Source of the DNA: Sva-07 sp963728355
Lineage (GTDB): Bacteria; Actinomycetota; Acidimicrobiia; Acidimicrobiales; Ilumatobacteraceae
Direction: 5' to 3'
Assembly: GCA_963728355.1 (NCBI GenBank)
Contig: CAVSJQ010000001.1
Coordinates: forward strand, 186,001 to 250,000
DNA: 64,000 nt
The notes beneath the pieces are model-generated. The model did not search any database, had not been told where the DNA came from, and saw only the letters and a list, made by a program, of their open reading frames with translations. Shown piece after piece: positions 7,593 through 17,117 of this stretch. Numbering within the stretch: the stretch's first letter is position 1; every line of letters starts with the position of its first letter. Both the position numbers and the translations under genes were made by a program.

Positions 7593-9775
7593 GATGCACC
7601 CACCCCGAGCATGCGGCGGACCGTGGCCAACGCCGCCCGGGCCCGCGCCGGGTCGACGTCGGAGCCGAAGCCATCGCTGCGCTCGACCTCGGCGCCCATC
7701 AGGAGACGCATCAGCTGTCGTCGCTCGGCAGCCTCGAACGCACCGAAGGTGCGGCGCAGCAGGGCCACCACGGCGTCGAACGACTCCGGTCGCAGCGACG
7801 ACACCCATCCGTCGAGCACGGCGAGGAGGTCGGCGTCGTGGATCAGCACCGATCCTGACCCCGCCAGGAATCCCTCGACGAACGCAGCGCCACTCGCCGG
7901 CGGGGTGCCCCCGGACAGCGCCTGCGAGAGGCGGCGCTGGACGGCGTCGACCGACCACACGCCGGCGTCGTGCAGCAGGCGGACGGCGCGACCCTGCACC
8001 AGCCCGTGGCCGCTGCCCGTGGCCAGCTCGACCAGCACGATCGGCAGGCCGTGGCGGCGGGCCGGGTGATCGAGCACGGCGAGTGCGCCCTGGAGTCCGG
8101 TGAGGCGTTCGACCAACACGGCCGCGCCCTCGTCGTCGAGCGAGCGCGCCGACGCCACGACGCCGGCGAGGATCCGGACGACGATGCCGTCGACCACCTC
8201 GCGCAGCGCACCCGCGTCGGTCGAGCGGACGTCGCCGTAGCGGAGCGCTCCGGCGAGCGCCGGCAGGGCGTCGAGCAGTCGGCCGACGTCCGGGTCCGTC
8301 GCCGCTCGGCTCGCGAGCCGCTGGACGGTCGGCTCGACCGCCTGCGCAAGATCGGCGAAGAGCGCCGAGGTGACAATGCCGACGAGCTCGACGATGCCGG
8401 ACGAGGCAGCAGCCCGTTCGAGCAGCCGGGCCGTTGCCGCCGATTCCAGTGTGGTGCCGTACCCGGCGCGCTCGATCAGGCGGACCGACAGCTCCGGGTC
8501 CCATCGGAGCTCCCACGTCTCACGGAAGGTGCCCGACGACCCACGTCCGTCGACGACCGCCCCCCAGGGCACGTCGAGTGCGACCAGTCGATGGAGCAGA
8601 TGCGACTTGCGCAGACCGACCGGCGTGCGCAGATCGATCTCGACCACCACCGTCTCGGCCCGCGGCGCGAGACGCGCCGACTTCTGTGCCTTGGCGACGT
8701 CGCGGGCGAGGGGGACCTGCGGCGCCGAGGGCGGCACCGTCCCGATCTCGTCGCCCACCACGAGTTCGCGGCGTACGAGGTCGAGACCGCCCATGACGGC
8801 GTCGGCGGCGTCGAGCACCTCGGCCAGACCGACCCGGGGTCGTCCCCGCATGGCGGCCAACGACTCAGCGAGGCGTGTCCCGGCGATCAGGTGATCGGGC
8901 GATGCTGCCCCACCACGGTCGCGAACGAGTCGGGCCGCATCGACGAAGAACCGGGCGACGCCGTCGCTGCCGGGGTGTTCGAACATGTGGCGATACCAGC
9001 CTGGACTGTCGACACCGGCCGCGTAACCCGAGCCCGCCGCCAGCCGACGATGCGTCCAGGGGACCCACGCGACGGCGGTCTTGACCTTGGGCAGGCCGCG
9101 CAACGTAGCGGTATCGGTCGAGACGTTGGGTGCGCTCGGTGCGTCGAGGTCGAGCGCCGGCACGTGCCATGCGCCGCACACGACGACGATCTCGGCGTGA
9201 CCGGCGCGCCGTGCCGCCCGGATCGCTCGACGCATGTGGGCCTCGCGTTGCAGCTCGCGTCGCGTGGGAACGAATCCCTCGCGGGCGGCCGCCATCGCCT
9301 CGGCGACGGCGTCGAACGCGGGTGCGCCGTCGCCACGGTGTTCGATCACGTCCTCCCACCAGCGTTCGGGATCGGGGTCGCCGGCGGCAGCGGCGAGTTC
9401 ACGCACCGGATCGGGCGGCGCAGACTCCGCCACGAAGGAGGTGGCATCGTCGGCCGCTGCGGCCAGGGTGACCGCGAGCGGGAGGTCGATGGCGTGGACC
9501 TCGACGTCGTGTCGGTTGGCCCAGGCGATCGCCTGCCATTCGGGGCTGAAGGTGGCGAAGGGAGCGAACGCCGCCCGTCCCGGTTCGGCGGGCACGTACG
9601 TGAGCAGTGCGACCGGTGGCACGAGGCCCGGTTCGCCCACCCAGCGCAGCGCGGCATCGACGTCGGCGGGAGCTTCGACGAGCACGATGTCGGGTCGGAG
9701 CTCGTCGAGTGCCCGCAGGACCGAGCGGGCCGATCCCGGCCCATGGTGGCGGATGCCGAGCAGATGGACGGTCAT
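7589..9775 (-). CDS. DUF5682 family protein
   Basis: 728 aa. The N-terminus (MTVHLLGIRHHGPGSARS, then IVLVEAPAD) is characteristic of DUF5682 and has a TraB/ChaN-like flavour: an early GIRHHGPGS, a middle VVCGAWHVPAL. The rest is mostly helical. No signal peptide or membrane segment is seen. It sits 31 bp after the MoxR ATPase gene and overlaps the VWA gene by 4 bp, so the three are probably made together in fixed ratio. The conserved His-containing motifs suggest a hydrolytic or metal site, but no activity has been established for the family to my knowledge. Confidence 0.85.
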   Translation of the reverse strand: MTVHLLGIRHHGPGSARSVLRALDELRPDIVLVEAPADVDAALRWVGEPGLVPPVALLTYVPAEPGRAAFAPFATFSPEWQAIAWANRHDVEVHAIDLPLAVTLAAAADDATSFVAESAPPDPVRELAAAAGDPDPERWWEDVIEHRGDGAPAFDAVAEAMAAAREGFVPTRRELQREAHMRRAIRAARRAGHAEIVVVCGAWHVPALDLDAPSAPNVSTDTATLRGLPKVKTAVAWVPWTHRRLAAGSGYAAGVDSPGWYRHMFEHPGSDGVARFFVDAARLVRDRGGAASPDHLIAGTRLAESLAAMRGRPRVGLAEVLDAADAVMGGLDLVRRELVVGDEIGTVPPSAPQVPLARDVAKAQKSARLAPRAETVVVEIDLRTPVGLRKSHLLHRLVALDVPWGAVVDGRGSSGTFRETWELRWDPELSVRLIERAGYGTTLESAATARLLERAAASSGIVELVGIVTSALFADLAQAVEPTVQRLASRAATDPDVGRLLDALPALAGALRYGDVRSTDAGALREVVDGIVVRILAGVVASARSLDDEGAAVLVERLTGLQGALAVLDHPARRHGLPIVLVELATGSGHGLVQGRAVRLLHDAGVWSVDAVQRRLSQALSGGTPPASGAAFVEGFLAGSGSVLIHDADLLAVLDGWVSSLRPESFDAVVALLRRTFGAFEAAERRQLMRLLMGAEVERSDGFGSDVDPARARAALATVRRMLGVGAS

Positions 9776-9806
9776 GGCGACGTCATCGTTTCGAGCGACG
9801 GTGCCA

Positions 9807-10907
9807 TCACGTGTCGAGGACGCGACAGGCCTCGTAGAAGTCGTCCCAGCCGGGGCGTTCGCGCACGACGGCCTCGAGGTACTCGCGCCAGGCGATGGCG
9901 TCGTGCACCGGGTCGCTCACCACCGCGCCGACGATTCCGGCTGCGACGTCGCTCGAACGCAGGTGGCCGTCGCCGAAGTGCGCCGCGAGCGCGAGCCCGT
10001 TGGTGACGACCGAGATCGCTTCGGCGGTCGACAGGGTGCCGGACGGGATCTTGACGCTGTTGCGCTCGTCCTCGGTCAGGCCCGAACGGAGCTCGCGGAA
10101 CACGGTGACGACGCGCCGGATCTCGTCGGCAGCGGCGGGCACCTCCGGCAGCGCGAGCGCGACGCCGAGTTCCGTGACGCGGCGGCTGACGATGGCGATC
10201 TCCTCGTCGATCGTGGCCGGCAGCGGGAGCACCACGGTGTTGAAGCGACGGCGCAGCGCGCTCGAGAGGTCGTTGACGCCGCGGTCACGGTCGTTGGCGG
10301 TGGCGATCACGTTGAACCCGCGGATTGCAGCGATTTCCGTGTCGAGTTCCGGGACCGGCAGCACCTTTTCGGAGAGCACGGTGACGAGGGCGTCCTGCAC
10401 CTCCGGCGGCATGCGGGTCAGTTCCTCGACCCGCACGATCGCTCCCCGTTCCATCCCACGGTAGATCGGGCCAGGGACCAGCGCCGCCGTGCTCGGACCT
10501 TCGGCGAGCAGGCGGGCGTAGTTCCAGCCGTAGCGCAACGTCTCCTCGGTGGTGCCGGCGGTGCCCTGGACCAGCAACGTCGAGTCGCCGCTGATCGCCG
10601 CGGCGAGGTGTTCGCTGACCCAGGTCTTGGCGGTGCCAGGCACACCGAGCAACAGCAGCGCCCGGTCGGTGGCGAGCGTCGCGACGGCGATCTCGATGAG
10701 GCGTTGACGGCCGACGTACTTCGGTGACACGACCGTGCCGTCGGCGAGTTCACCGCCGAGCAGATACCGCACGACCGCCCACGGCGACAGTTCCCACCCG
10801 GGCGGGCGCTCACGGTCGTCGAGGGCGGCGAGTGCGGACAGTTCGTGCGCGTACTGGTGCTCGGCGTGCGGCCGGAGCACGTCGCGGGGAGGGGCCGTTG
10901 CACTCAT
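9807..10907 (-). CDS. MoxR-family AAA+ ATPase
   Basis: 366 aa. Walker A is GVPGTAKT, Walker B is IVRVEELTR, sensor 1 is NVIATAND, followed by an arginine finger region (SALRRRF). MoxR ATPases remodel or activate partner proteins together with VWA proteins, and both partner genes follow directly. I chose the ATG at 10907 (MSATAPP) because a TAGCGT box lies 8 nt upstream. A strong hairpin upstream insulates the operon from the preceding 5'-nucleotidase gene. Confidence 0.92.
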   Translation of the reverse strand: MSATAPPRDVLRPHAEHQYAHELSALAALDDRERPPGWELSPWAVVRYLLGGELADGTVVSPKYVGRQRLIEIAVATLATDRALLLLGVPGTAKTWVSEHLAAAISGDSTLLVQGTAGTTEETLRYGWNYARLLAEGPSTAALVPGPIYRGMERGAIVRVEELTRMPPEVQDALVTVLSEKVLPVPELDTEIAAIRGFNVIATANDRDRGVNDLSSALRRRFNTVVLPLPATIDEEIAIVSRRVTELGVALALPEVPAAADEIRRVVTVFRELRSGLTEDERNSVKIPSGTLSTAEAISVVTNGLALAAHFGDGHLRSSDVAAGIVGAVVSDPVHDAIAWREYLEAVVRERPGWDDFYEACRVLDT

Positions 10908-10915
10908 CGACCGTG

Positions 10916-10921
10916 ACGCTA
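10916..10921 (-). promoter_or_regulatory. Leaderless -10 box of the MoxR operon
   Basis: TAGCGT on the minus strand, 8 nt before the ATG at 10907. Confidence 0.55.
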
Positions 10922-10952
10922 CCGAGCGCCTGGCGCTCTGTTCCCGCTGCCC

Positions 10953-10992
10953 GACACCCGTCCTCGGCGCCATGTTGCGCCGAGGACGTGTC
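10953..10992 (-). terminator. Hairpin terminator after the 5'-nucleotidase gene
   Basis: CGTCCTCGGCGC (10959-10970) and GCGCCGAGGACG (10977-10988) pair perfectly around a 6-nt loop. The outer GACA/TGTC extends the stem past a two-base bulge. No clear U-tract is present. It lies between the 5'-nucleotidase stop and the MoxR promoter. Confidence 0.65.
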
Positions 10993-11066
10993 ATCGGTCG
11001 TCAGCGGCGAGTCAGCGCCGATCCCTCGGTGAGAGCGTCGGGACCGGCAACGACTCGATCAGCACG

Positions 11067-14012
11067 TCAGAGTTCGTTGACCCGATCGACCGGAGGAGGA
11101 GCGACCGGACTGAACGTCCCGAGGTAGTTGATGAACGCCAGGAGGTCGTTGCCGCCGTCGAGCCGGGGGGCGGTGATCGTGGCCAACGTGTCGAAGTTGT
11201 CACCGCCGTCGGCGAGGAAGTTGTTCACGGTCACGTTGTACGTCGCCGCCGGATCGAGGGCGGCACCGTTCAACTTGACGTTGGTGACCGCGATCGACGT
11301 GCAGTCCCCTCCGGCAATGGTCGTCTCGAGATCGTAGGTGAACCCTTCGGACACCCCGAGATGGAGGAACGGACGACTCGATCCAGCCGGTTGACACTGC
11401 TCTTCGAGCACCGACACGATCTGTGCTCCGGTCATCGGGAACGTGATCAAGGTGTTGCCGAACGGTTGCACGGTGAACGCTTCACCGTAAGTCACGACAC
11501 CGTCACCCTCGCCCGCCGACTCGGCGAACAGCAGGTCGGCGCGCAGACCACCGGGGTTCATGAGGGCGAGGTCGGCGCCATTGGACGACGTGGCCCACAG
11601 TTGAGCGTCGGCGACCAGGTTCCCGATGGGCGACTCCACCCCGCGATCGTCGCCGGGTGGGGTTCCACCGCGAAGGATGTCAGCGGTGACCGAGCCGACC
11701 GGCGTCGTCGCCGAAGCGTCGACCAACGGCTGCCACTTGTCGATGATTGCGGTCTGCACCGGGTCGGGGGTGAGGGTCGCCTGCTCGACCACGTGGTTCA
11801 TCGACGTGCTGAGATCGCGCCGGACATCCCCGGTGCGCCGGTCGATGACCAAGTTGATCTCGGTGACCACACGACCGAACGAGTAGGCACTGGTGACGAT
11901 GCGAGGCTGGCCCGCAGGATCGTCGAGCACGCAGTTGTACGGCAGATGCGTGTGACCGGTGATGACCGCATCGATCTCCGCGTCGAGGGCGTCGTTGATC
12001 GCCACGATCGGCCCAGAAATCCCGACGCAGGCGTCGACATCACCGGGTGGCGGCGTCTGCGACCCACCCTCGTGCAGCAGCACGACGATGGTCTCGACTC
12101 CCTGGGCTTTGAGAACGGGAACGAGCGCGTTGGCCGTCGTGGCCTCGTCGAGGAAGTCGTAGCCGACGATGCCGGCAGCAGCCACCAACTCGTCGGTCCC
12201 TTCGAGCGTCATGCCGATGAATCCGACCCTGGAGTTCTCGACCTGCTCGATCCAGTACGGCGGCAGCGGCGTCGTACCAGTTGCGGTCTTGACGACATTC
12301 GCCGAGAGCCACTGGAAGTCGGCGCCGGGATAGGGCTCGCTCGGGAAGTAACACCCGTCGACGGGGTGACAGCCACCGTTCTGCATGCGGAGCAGTTCGG
12401 TGACGCCCTCGTCGAACTCGTGGTTGCCGACGCTCGACACATCGAGCTCCATGGCGTTCAACGTCTCGACCGACGGTTCGTCGTGGAACAGCCCGGAGAA
12501 GGCGGGCGATCCGCCGATCAGGTCGCCAGCAGCGACCGTGAGGCTGTGGGCATTGCCGGCGCGAAGCTCGTTGAGCTTCGCCGAGAGGAACTCGGCACCG
12601 CCAGCGGGCGCACCGTTGATGTCACCCGGGGTGCTCGCTTCGATGTGACCGTGATAGTCGTTGATCCCCAGCAGCTGGAGCGGGAAGTTCGGCCCCAGGT
12701 AGCCGGCCACGTCGAGGATCACGTGGGTGCTCGCCGAGGTGAACACGCACAGTTCGCCGTCGGCGTCGAGCTGGACGACGAGCTCGTTGGCTCCGTTGAC
12801 GCCTGCGGTGTAGTTGAGCGACGAGGCGTTCGGCGTCGGCGAGTTGCAGCCATCGACCGTGAAGAAGCCTGCTGCGTCCGGATCGACGGCCGCGACGTTG
12901 ACGACTGCGGCGAAGGCGTCGGCGGGCACGGCGCCCCGTCCGGCGATCTGGATCGCCGTCGACGATCCGGCAGCGAGCTTGCCACCACCCTGGTTCCGGC
13001 CGTCGAAGGTCGGGGCACCGACGCGTGTCTCGACGAAGCGCTGCGGGTTCACGCTGATGAGGTCGGACCCCTCGAGCACATACCCGACGACATCGACGAT
13101 CAGGTCGACGCCGTGCTGGGTGTAGACGCAGATGTCTCCATCGGAGTCGACCTGGGCGATCAGTTCGTTGGCGCGGTTGACGCCAGCGGTGTAGTTGAGC
13201 GACGACGCCGTCGGGTCACCGGGCAGACATGGGTCCACCGAGATGAAGCCGGTCTCGGTGGGACCGACAGCTGCGACGTTGACGATCGCTGCGGAGATTC
13301 CCGCAGGAACGCCCGCTCGACCGCCGACGCGCACCGTCGTCGTCGAGCCCGGGGAGGTCCGTCCGAACCCTTCGAATCGCCCATCCACCGTCGTGGCGCC
13401 GACGCGGCTCTCGGCGAAGCGGGCAGGTGACATGAGCTTGACGCTGTTGCCTTCCAGCACGTAGCCGACGACGTCGATGAGCACTTCGGTCTCGGCGAAC
13501 GTGTACACGCACAACGATCCATCGGCCGAGAGGGCGGAGAAGACCTCGTTGGCGACAGCGACTCCCGTGGTGTAGTTCAACGCCGACGCCGTGGGAGGCG
13601 CCGGGAGGCACGGGTGGACGGTCGCGAAACCGACGCCGCTCGGGTCGACCACGGTGAGCTCGACGATCGCTCCGACGGCGTCCGCAGGAACCTCGCCGCG
13701 GCCGGCGATCTTCACCTCGTACTCGCCGTCCGCAGCGACTCGTCCGTCACCGGCGAACTGGCCGTCGAACGTCGATCCGCCGATGCGCGTATCGGCGAAC
13801 CGGCTGGTGGTGACCGTGGTCAGCGACGGGGTCAGCTCGGCGGTGAGCGCTGCCGGCTGCTGGGCCGGTACCGGCTGCTGGGCTGGTACCGGCTGCTGAG
13901 CCGATGCGGGAGGCCCGGAGGTGACCAGCATCGCTGCACCGAGTCCGAGCGCAAGTGCGAGGCTCGTCCTTCGGCGCCGCTTGGCGGCGTTGGTGTGTGG
14001 TCCTCGGAACAT
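11067..14012 (-). CDS. Secreted 5'-nucleotidase/metallophosphatase with three surface repeats
   Basis: 981 aa. A signal peptide (residues 1-38, ending ASA) is followed by a QQPVPA linker. Three surface repeats of about 130 aa span about 70-455, each opening with RF(A/V)-(D/E)-(T/S)R and closing with (I/V/L)DV(V/A)GY, with a Cys pair inside. The enzyme part has NDYHGH, AAGDLIGGSP and GNHEFDEG (metal ligands), then a 5'-nucleotidase C-terminal domain (IGNLVADAQ, MNPGGLRADL). It would hydrolyse extracellular nucleotides or sugar nucleotides for phosphate and nucleoside salvage. AAGGGGG upstream supports the ATG at 14012. The repeats at the N-terminus may anchor or display the enzyme. Confidence 0.9.
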   Translation of the reverse strand: MFRGPHTNAAKRRRRTSLALALGLGAAMLVTSGPPASAQQPVPAQQPVPAQQPAALTAELTPSLTTVTTSRFADTRIGGSTFDGQFAGDGRVAADGEYEVKIAGRGEVPADAVGAIVELTVVDPSGVGFATVHPCLPAPPTASALNYTTGVAVANEVFSALSADGSLCVYTFAETEVLIDVVGYVLEGNSVKLMSPARFAESRVGATTVDGRFEGFGRTSPGSTTTVRVGGRAGVPAGISAAIVNVAAVGPTETGFISVDPCLPGDPTASSLNYTAGVNRANELIAQVDSDGDICVYTQHGVDLIVDVVGYVLEGSDLISVNPQRFVETRVGAPTFDGRNQGGGKLAAGSSTAIQIAGRGAVPADAFAAVVNVAAVDPDAAGFFTVDGCNSPTPNASSLNYTAGVNGANELVVQLDADGELCVFTSASTHVILDVAGYLGPNFPLQLLGINDYHGHIEASTPGDINGAPAGGAEFLSAKLNELRAGNAHSLTVAAGDLIGGSPAFSGLFHDEPSVETLNAMELDVSSVGNHEFDEGVTELLRMQNGGCHPVDGCYFPSEPYPGADFQWLSANVVKTATGTTPLPPYWIEQVENSRVGFIGMTLEGTDELVAAAGIVGYDFLDEATTANALVPVLKAQGVETIVVLLHEGGSQTPPPGDVDACVGISGPIVAINDALDAEIDAVITGHTHLPYNCVLDDPAGQPRIVTSAYSFGRVVTEINLVIDRRTGDVRRDLSTSMNHVVEQATLTPDPVQTAIIDKWQPLVDASATTPVGSVTADILRGGTPPGDDRGVESPIGNLVADAQLWATSSNGADLALMNPGGLRADLLFAESAGEGDGVVTYGEAFTVQPFGNTLITFPMTGAQIVSVLEEQCQPAGSSRPFLHLGVSEGFTYDLETTIAGGDCTSIAVTNVKLNGAALDPAATYNVTVNNFLADGGDNFDTLATITAPRLDGGNDLLAFINYLGTFSPVAPPPVDRVNEL
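13853..13906 (-). repeat. Three 18-bp tandem repeats in the nucleotidase gene
   Basis: Units start at 13853, 13871 and 13889 and encode the QQPVPA linker after the signal peptide. The third unit is slightly diverged. Copy-number variation here would change linker length. Confidence 0.8.
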
Positions 14013-14197
14013 GTCGGATCCCCCTTCAGACACGCATCGGTGCCGCTCGCTGCAGATGGCGGTGCGGTGTCGAACGCACTCGCCATCCCTCATGCCCGCA
14101 AGGTAGCCGATGCGCTTGACGACTTCCAGAGGCTTCGTCGTGTACCAGGGCGCGTCTCTCGGGAACCGCCGTCGGCCGGCCGACGTCCAATCCATCG

Positions 14198-14794
14198 ATG
14201 ACGAGCCCACCGAACTCCGACGACGCTTCCGACGGCGCTCGTGCCGCCCGATTCACCGCCGTCGCCTCGGACGTCTGGGAACCCCTGCAGCGCTACCTGC
14301 GACGGCGCACCCATGCGGATGATGTGGACGACGTCGCCGCCGAGACCCTCACGGTCATGTGGCGCCGGCTCGACGACATCCCGAGCGGCGCCGAGCTGCC
14401 GTGGTGCTATTCGATCGCCCGGCGCTGTCTCGCCAATCACCGTCGCAGTACCGTCCGACGTCGTCGCCTCGTCGATCGGCTCGCCGGGCGTGCGGAGGCG
14501 GCGACGAAGGGCGGCGGCGATCCCGGCTCGATCGTCGACGGCACCGATCCGGCGCTGCACGCCGCGCTCATGCTGCTGTCGACCGACGACCGCGAACTGC
14601 TGACGCTCTGGGCGTGGGAGCAGCTCTCGGTCAGCGAGATCGCCATCGCCGTCGGCACCACCGCCAACACGGTGTCGGTGCGACTACGCCGTGCTCACCA
14701 ACGCCTCGCCGGACACCTCGACGACCGCGCGTGTCACATCGGCGGAGGTGCCGGACACACAGACGATGGACGCACACGGGAGAGGCTTCGATGA
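14198..14794 (+). CDS. ECF-type RNA polymerase sigma factor
   Basis: 198 aa. Region 2 includes DDVDDVAAETLTVMWRRLDD and LPWCYSIARRCLANHRR. Region 4 is a helix-turn-helix (LTLWAWEQLSVSEIAIAVGTTANTVSVRLRRA, split here by description into recognition helix and scaffold). ECF factors direct polymerase to stress or envelope promoters. The last codon overlaps the next start (ATGA), which points to co-translation with its membrane partner. The gene is divergent from the secreted 5'-nucleotidase. Start ATG 14198. Confidence 0.88.
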   Translation: MTSPPNSDDASDGARAARFTAVASDVWEPLQRYLRRRTHADDVDDVAAETLTVMWRRLDDIPSGAELPWCYSIARRCLANHRRSTVRRRRLVDRLAGRAEAATKGGGDPGSIVDGTDPALHAALMLLSTDDRELLTLWAWEQLSVSEIAIAVGTTANTVSVRLRRAHQRLAGHLDDRACHIGGGAGHTDDGRTRERLR

Positions 14795-15417
14795 ACGAGC
14801 ACCACCACACGGCCGACGAGCTGCGCAACCGACTCGCAGCCGCCGACCCGGCCATGCCTGTGTCCGTCGACCCGATGCCGGACCAACTGATGGAGCACAT
14901 CATGACCACGACCACTCCCACCTTCGAATCCGAGCCGTCACGTGCGCCGGTGCGGCGGGGCAGACGCTGGAAGCTGCCGGCGCTCGGCGGCGCCGCTGCC
15001 GCCGCCGTCGCTGCGGTGATCGGTGTCGCCGCGCTCGGCGGCAACAGCCCGGCGACGGCCACGCCGCTCGAGCTGACCGGCGGGGGTGGCGACGCCATGG
15101 CGTCGTGCCTGCCGTTCTCGGTCGACATCCTCGACGACATGGTGACCGCCTTCGAGGGAACGGTGACGGCGGTCGAGGGGCCCGCCGTGACGCTGGACGT
15201 CGACCGGTGGTACAACGACGGCACCGGCTCCGCAGCCGGAACCGTGGTCGTCAACGCACCCGAGGGAATGGAAGCCCTCATCGGCGGCATCGCCTTCGAG
15301 ACGGGCGCCCAGTACCTGATCTCCGCCGACGCCGAGGGCAACGTCGCCTACTGCGGCTACACCGCTCCGGCGACCGACGACATGCGCGCCTCCTTCGAGC
15401 AGGCGTTCCGGGACTGA
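14791..15417 (+). CDS. Membrane protein, probable anti-sigma partner
   Basis: 208 aa. An N-terminal cytoplasmic segment of about 60 residues starts with a His/acid-rich stretch (MNEHHHTADELRNRLAAADP). One membrane segment follows (about 65-85, GGAAAAAVAAVIGVAAL), then an external domain with two Cys residues (SCLPF, YCGY). The layout and the 4-bp overlap with the sigma gene suggest an anti-sigma factor. The zinc-binding HxxxCxxC motif of ZAS proteins is absent, so the assignment rests on context. Confidence 0.7.
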   Translation: MNEHHHTADELRNRLAAADPAMPVSVDPMPDQLMEHIMTTTTPTFESEPSRAPVRRGRRWKLPALGGAAAAAVAAVIGVAALGGNSPATATPLELTGGGGDAMASCLPFSVDILDDMVTAFEGTVTAVEGPAVTLDVDRWYNDGTGSAAGTVVVNAPEGMEALIGGIAFETGAQYLISADAEGNVAYCGYTAPATDDMRASFEQAFRD

Positions 15418-15419
15418 GC

Positions 15420-15482
15420 GCCGGCGAGCTTCATCGGCTGTCCGCCGGCTCGCCCGGAGCTCGGTCAGCCGATGAAGCCGGC
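15420..15482. terminator. Bidirectional hairpin between convergent genes
   Basis: CTTCATCGGCTG (15429-15440) pairs perfectly with CAGCCGATGAAG (15466-15477), and flanking CCGGC sequences extend the stem. The right arm contains the stop and last codons of the CDGSH gene, so one arm is coding. Confidence 0.7.
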
Positions 15483-16124
15483 GTCCTTGTGGGACCCGTC
15501 GCAGAGCGGCTTCGATCCGGACTGCCCGCAGCGGCACAGCGTGACCCGGTTGCGGGTTTCCAGCATCGTCCCGTCGGCGCGCTCCACGTCGAGGCCGCCG
15601 CTCACCCAGAGTGGGCCGTCGGGAATGACGGCGATCTCGGTCGGCAGGTCGGGCTCGATCTGGTCACCGTCGACCGCATAGGTCAGTGCGCCCGACGGGC
15701 ACCGTTCGATCATCGCCATCGCTTGAGCGCGAATCCTGCTGTCGCCGGTACGGGCGGCCATCTTCCACACGTTGGTCACCTGGTTGCCGCAGAACCCGGC
15801 GTGTACGCAGGTCGGCCGGTCGTCGAAGATCTCGATGCCGTCGCCGCCGAGACTCGACGCCCGCTCGGCATACGGCTCTCGCGGTGCCCCATCGGTCCCG
15901 TCCCATTCCGTGCGGGCGTGGGTGCCGTCGCAGAACGGCTTGTTCGACGACTGACCGCAGCGGCACAACGCAAACCGGTCGGGGGTCTCCGCGGGTTCGC
16001 CGGTCTTCCAGGCCAACGGTTCACCGTGTTCGGACACCACGGGCGACTTCGTCGTGACGGGAACGCCTCCGCTGACGAGGTACGGACCACCGTCCGTCAC
16101 CTTGATGCGCTGCTGGTCACTCAT
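15465..16124 (-). CDS. Double-CDGSH iron-sulfur protein with central ferredoxin-like domain
   Basis: 219 aa. Two CDGSH-type motifs, CRCGQSSNKPFCDGTH and CRCGQSGSKPLCDGSH, would each hold a 2Fe-2S cluster by three Cys and one His. The middle third has Cys residues in a divergent 4Fe-4S mono-cluster pattern (TCVHAGFCGN, ERCPSGAL). The protein is cytosolic and probably acts in redox or iron homeostasis. AGAGGAGAA seven nt before the ATG at 16124 fixes the start; the N-terminal extension possible upstream has no family similarity. Confidence 0.9.
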   Translation of the reverse strand: MSDQQRIKVTDGGPYLVSGGVPVTTKSPVVSEHGEPLAWKTGEPAETPDRFALCRCGQSSNKPFCDGTHARTEWDGTDGAPREPYAERASSLGGDGIEIFDDRPTCVHAGFCGNQVTNVWKMAARTGDSRIRAQAMAMIERCPSGALTYAVDGDQIEPDLPTEIAVIPDGPLWVSGGLDVERADGTMLETRNRVTLCRCGQSGSKPLCDGSHKDAGFIG

Positions 16125-16240
16125 GCCGGTTCTCCTCTGGACCCTGGCCGGACCGGGGTCGTGGACGAAGCACCACCTTGCCATCATTTTGTTGTGAGCG
16201 CAAGTACCTGTCGAGAAGCAACCATCGGTAGGCGTGGGCA

Positions 16241-17044
16241 CTACGCCACGGAAAGTTCGTCGAGCAGTCGCTCACGCGTGCGGGCGAGATCGGCGAGCAC
16301 GGAGGCCAGCGGGAATCCGATCGACGTTCCGTCGATCGCCTCGAGCGCAGAGGCGACCGTACCCAGCGCGTCGGGCCGCATCCGGGCGACCAGGTTGATC
16401 AGCACCCCACGGTGAGCGTGCACCAGCGCTCCGGAGTCGATGGCGGCTGCGAGCCGGCCGGCGACGACCGCTCCACCGGCGACCAGCAGCGGTTCGAGGT
16501 CCGGCGGGATCGGCAGCGGCGCCAGCTCGGCGATGCTCTCGGCGGGCGGATCGGGCTGCGACGCGGCGGCGCCGCGAACCGCCAGTTCCGGAAGGTGGCC
16601 GACGAGCCAACCGGCGAGCGGTCCGCAGGCCAGCTCCGCACGGGCCCGGCGGATGGGATCGCCGCGATGTCGGGTGAGCAGGCCGGGCACGAGTTCCGGT
16701 GGCACCCGCCAACCGTTCGTGACGACGGTGAGCATCCACTCGTCCTCCAGCACCGGCCATGACGACACCACGTGATGCCACCGCTCGACGGCGGCGGGCA
16801 CACAGACCGGGCGGTCGTCGACCTCAGGAGCTGCGATCGGCGGCATCGGCGGACCCGGCAGGACCCCGGCGCGCCGCACGGTGACCGTTGCCGCCACCTG
16901 TGCGAGCATCCGTTCGGACGGAGTGGAGCGGACTGTGTCGTCGACGACATCGGCGATCAGTCCGGTCGGCTCGGGCGGGTTGCGGCGATCCGTCCCGAGC
17001 ATGGCGACGGCGACCAGTTCCCGCCAGTGCTCCGCCTCGGTCAC
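16241..17044 (-). CDS. DUF5691 family protein
   Basis: 267 aa. The N-terminal segment (VTEAEHWRELVAVAMLGTDR) followed by alpha-helical, Pro/Leu-rich sequence matches DUF5691. No catalytic motif or membrane segment is visible. The GTG at 17044 is preceded by GGAGCAGG. It follows the SWIM gene on the same strand with a family A repeat in the gap. In other actinobacteria this pair stands beside MoxR, DUF5682 and VWA genes, which here lie about 5 kb away. Function unknown. Confidence 0.78.
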   Translation of the reverse strand: MTEAEHWRELVAVAMLGTDRRNPPEPTGLIADVVDDTVRSTPSERMLAQVAATVTVRRAGVLPGPPMPPIAAPEVDDRPVCVPAAVERWHHVVSSWPVLEDEWMLTVVTNGWRVPPELVPGLLTRHRGDPIRRARAELACGPLAGWLVGHLPELAVRGAAASQPDPPAESIAELAPLPIPPDLEPLLVAGGAVVAGRLAAAIDSGALVHAHRGVLINLVARMRPDALGTVASALEAIDGTSIGFPLASVLADLARTRERLLDELSVA

Positions 17045-17059
17045 ACCTGCTCCCCGATC

Positions 17060-17111
17060 TGTTCGTGCGCAGTTCCGGGTGGACCGCCCCACGCGAATCC
17101 GTACACAAACG
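17060..17111. repeat. Palindromic repeat family A, copy 2 (degenerate)
   Basis: The right arm CCGTACACAAACG and centre CCGGGTGG are conserved; the left arm has drifted (GTTCGTGCGC). It lies between the SWIM and DUF5691 genes. Confidence 0.6.
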
Positions 17112-17117
17112 GGGGGT

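Noticed and set aside
11361..13430. Long open frame opposite the 5'-nucleotidase gene
   Set aside because: It is antisense to a gene with clear motifs and signal peptide; long antisense frames are common in high-GC DNA, and the translation is Arg/Asp/Gly-rich without family features.
13853..13906. Short tandem repeats as a possible CRISPR
   Set aside because: Units are 18 bp, contiguous without spacers, and encode a linker peptide.
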